DNA from: Bacteroidia bacterium
Lineage (GTDB): Bacteria > Bacteroidota > Bacteroidia > Bacteroidales > UBA12481
DNA length: 6,360 nucleotides
Assembly (NCBI GenBank): GCA_026391235.1
Contig: JAPLDV010000039.1
Span: forward strand, 1-6,360
Direction: 5' to 3'
Shown here: one piece after another, positions 5,180 to 6,360 of the stretch
How the letters are laid out: the number at the start of each line of letters is the position of its first letter
Numbering within the stretch: position 1 is the first letter of the stretch
Notes under the pieces: model-generated
Told to the model about the DNA's origin: nothing
The model's input: only the letters and a program-made list of their open reading frames with translations
Databases searched by the model: none
Made by a program: the position numbers and the translations under genes

Positions 5180-6360
5180 CTAGATATAATCCGGGAAGCG
5201 ATAAGTTTTACCCTCATAATTTTTGATGATCAGATCATCACCTTCGCGACCGACCACATAATCAGGCAGCAGCGGAATCTTTCCGCCGCCACCGGGAGCA
5301 TCGATCACAAAATGCGGGATGGCATATCCGGATGTAAATCCTCTGAGATTACGGATGATTTCCAGCCCTGATTCAAGCGGTGTCCGGAAGTGAGCGGAGC
5401 CGGGTATCGGATCACATTGATAGAGGTAGTATGGTTTTACCCTGATTCTCAATAACTCATGCGCCAGCTTTTTGAAAACGGAAGCGTCATCATTGATCCC
5501 TTTCAGCAAAACTGTCTGACTGCCGAGCGGAATACCCGCATCGGCCAGGCGGTTGCAGGCGTCGATCACCTCCGGAGTTATTTCATCCGGATGGGTAAAG
5601 TGGATGCTCAGGAACAGAGGATGGTATTTCTTTAGCATTTTCACCAGATCGCGGGTGATTCGCTGGGGCATTACCACTGGAACCTTAGTCCCGATGCGGA
5701 TAATCTCTACATGAGGAATTTCATGAAGTTTTTCCAACAGATACTCGATCCGGCTATCGCTGAGTGTAAGCGGATCACCTCCAGAAAGAAGGACATCGCG
5801 GACTTCCGTATGTTCCCTAATGTAATCGATTGCCTTATCCCATTCTAACTGACTGGAATGAACCTTATCCTGCTTCGAAACCATGTGCGTCCGGGTACAA
5901 TAGCGGCAAAAAGCAGAGCAGAAATTCGTTACCAGGAATAGAACGCGATCGGGATAGCGGTGAACAATAAGCGGAACGGGGCTGTCATGCGTTTCACTTA
6001 ACGGATCTTCAACCTCTCCTGGAGATATATTTAATTCGAGGGCCACTGGTACAACGGTACGGCGCAATGATTGTGATGCATCATCAGGATCCAGCAAACT
6101 GGCGTAATATGGAGTGATCCTCACCGGAAGGTTTTTACCATAAGCTTTTGAATTTAATTCCTGGTTGGAAAGACCCAGGAAAGAATTCAGCTGGTCAAGC
6201 GATGTGAAACTATTCCGCACCTGCCATTGCCAGTTGTTCCAGTCACTTATACCGGAACCTGGGAAATGCCTGGTTAGAAATTCAACTGACCTTAGGCTGA
6301 CAGTAAAAACGGTGCTGGGTGCTGCTTGAATAGTCAGATGGACATTTTGCCTGATATCAG
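5180..6360 (-). CDS. kamA: KamA-family radical SAM/PLP aminomutase (lysine 2,3-aminomutase-like), open at N-terminus
   Basis: Moves an alpha-amino group to the beta carbon using a [4Fe-4S]-SAM cluster and PLP; lysine to beta-lysine is the classic reaction. Counting from the GTG at 6220, the cluster motif is C101-x3-C105-x2-C108 (codons 5897-5920), the SAM block is LLSGGDPLTLSD (144-155), and the PLP lysine is K314 in DAPGGGGK. The lysine-binding residues of the Clostridium enzyme (R134, D293, D330) correspond to R110, D270 and D307, all kept. The protein stops at FPDYI and lacks the C-terminal Cys-rich zinc tail; the internal Cys partner is Asp in GINDD. GTG 6220 is probably not the start: the frame stays open to the window edge and encodes the family motif DWNNWQWQ just upstream. 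No ATG, GTG or TTG lies in frame in 6221-6360, so the true start is likely beyond the edge. EpmB is an alternative, but no EF-P gene is near. Confidence 0.93.
   Translation of the reverse strand, partial: DIRQNVHLTIQAAPSTVFTVSLRSVEFLTRHFPGSGISDWNNWQWQVRNSFTSLDQLNSFLGLSNQELNSKAYGKNLPVRITPYYASLLDPDDASQSLRRTVVPVALELNISPGEVEDPLSETHDSPVPLIVHRYPDRVLFLVTNFCSAFCRYCTRTHMVSKQDKVHSSQLEWDKAIDYIREHTEVRDVLLSGGDPLTLSDSRIEYLLEKLHEIPHVEIIRIGTKVPVVMPQRITRDLVKMLKKYHPLFLSIHFTHPDEITPEVIDACNRLADAGIPLGSQTVLLKGINDDASVFKKLAHELLRIRVKPYYLYQCDPIPGSAHFRTPLESGLEIIRNLRGFTSGYAIPHFVIDAPGGGGKIPLLPDYVVGREGDDLIIKNYEGKTYRFPDYI

Noticed and set aside
5180..6360. Radical SAM gene as the anSME that matures the sulfatase
   Set aside because: The cluster is C-x3-C-x2-C in a KamA context with a PLP lysine motif (DAPGGGGK) and lysine-binding residues; anSME has the SPASM Cys-rich C-terminus, absent here.

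Overview
The window looks like a piece of an environmental Bacteroidota chromosome, probably a free-living or sediment Bacteroidales relative. The evidence is a secreted Ser-type sulfatase, weak or absent Shine-Dalgarno sites, TTTG/TAnnTTTG-like promoter elements, and a TatD-family gene next to tcdA. The assignment is an inference from style, not from a marker gene. All genes I accept lie on the minus strand, so transcription runs from high to low coordinates.

From 6360 down to 2736 is a tight four-gene cassette. First comes a KamA-type radical SAM/PLP aminomutase, open at the right window edge. Two different D-Ala-D-Ala-ligase-like ATP-grasp enzymes follow, then a GNAT acetyltransferase. The three genes after kamA are joined by ATGA stop/start overlaps (4186-4189 and 3227-3230), and the kamA to ligase gap is 13 bp. 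The aminomutase keeps the residues known to bind lysine in lysine 2,3-aminomutase but lacks the C-terminal zinc tail. The simplest reading is a small biosynthetic pathway: a beta-amino acid (beta-lysine or a close relative) is made, condensed by ATP-dependent carboxylate-amine ligation, and possibly N-acetylated. The product is unknown. This is the best candidate in the window for a poorly described system.

From 2724 to 1378 are a short TatD-family metal-dependent hydrolase and tcdA, the E1-like tRNA t6A dehydratase. They follow the cassette with 11 bp of spacing and then a 32-bp overlap, so all six genes could share one transcript. tcdA is broken: its second half is in another frame and about a dozen conserved residues are missing at the junction near 1830-1836.

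From 1392 to 1136 is an AT-rich intergenic region framed by arrays of an 8-bp repeat (GCTAATAT and its complement). The arrays form a 36-bp inverted repeat with one mismatch. The right arm supplies the stop codon of tcdA and the left array runs almost up to the start codon of the next gene. Two weak Bacteroidota-like promoter candidates and a palindrome lie in the core.

From 1135 to 1 is the N-terminal part of a secreted sulfatase of the formylglycine type. It has Ser rather than Cys at the modified position and runs off the left edge.
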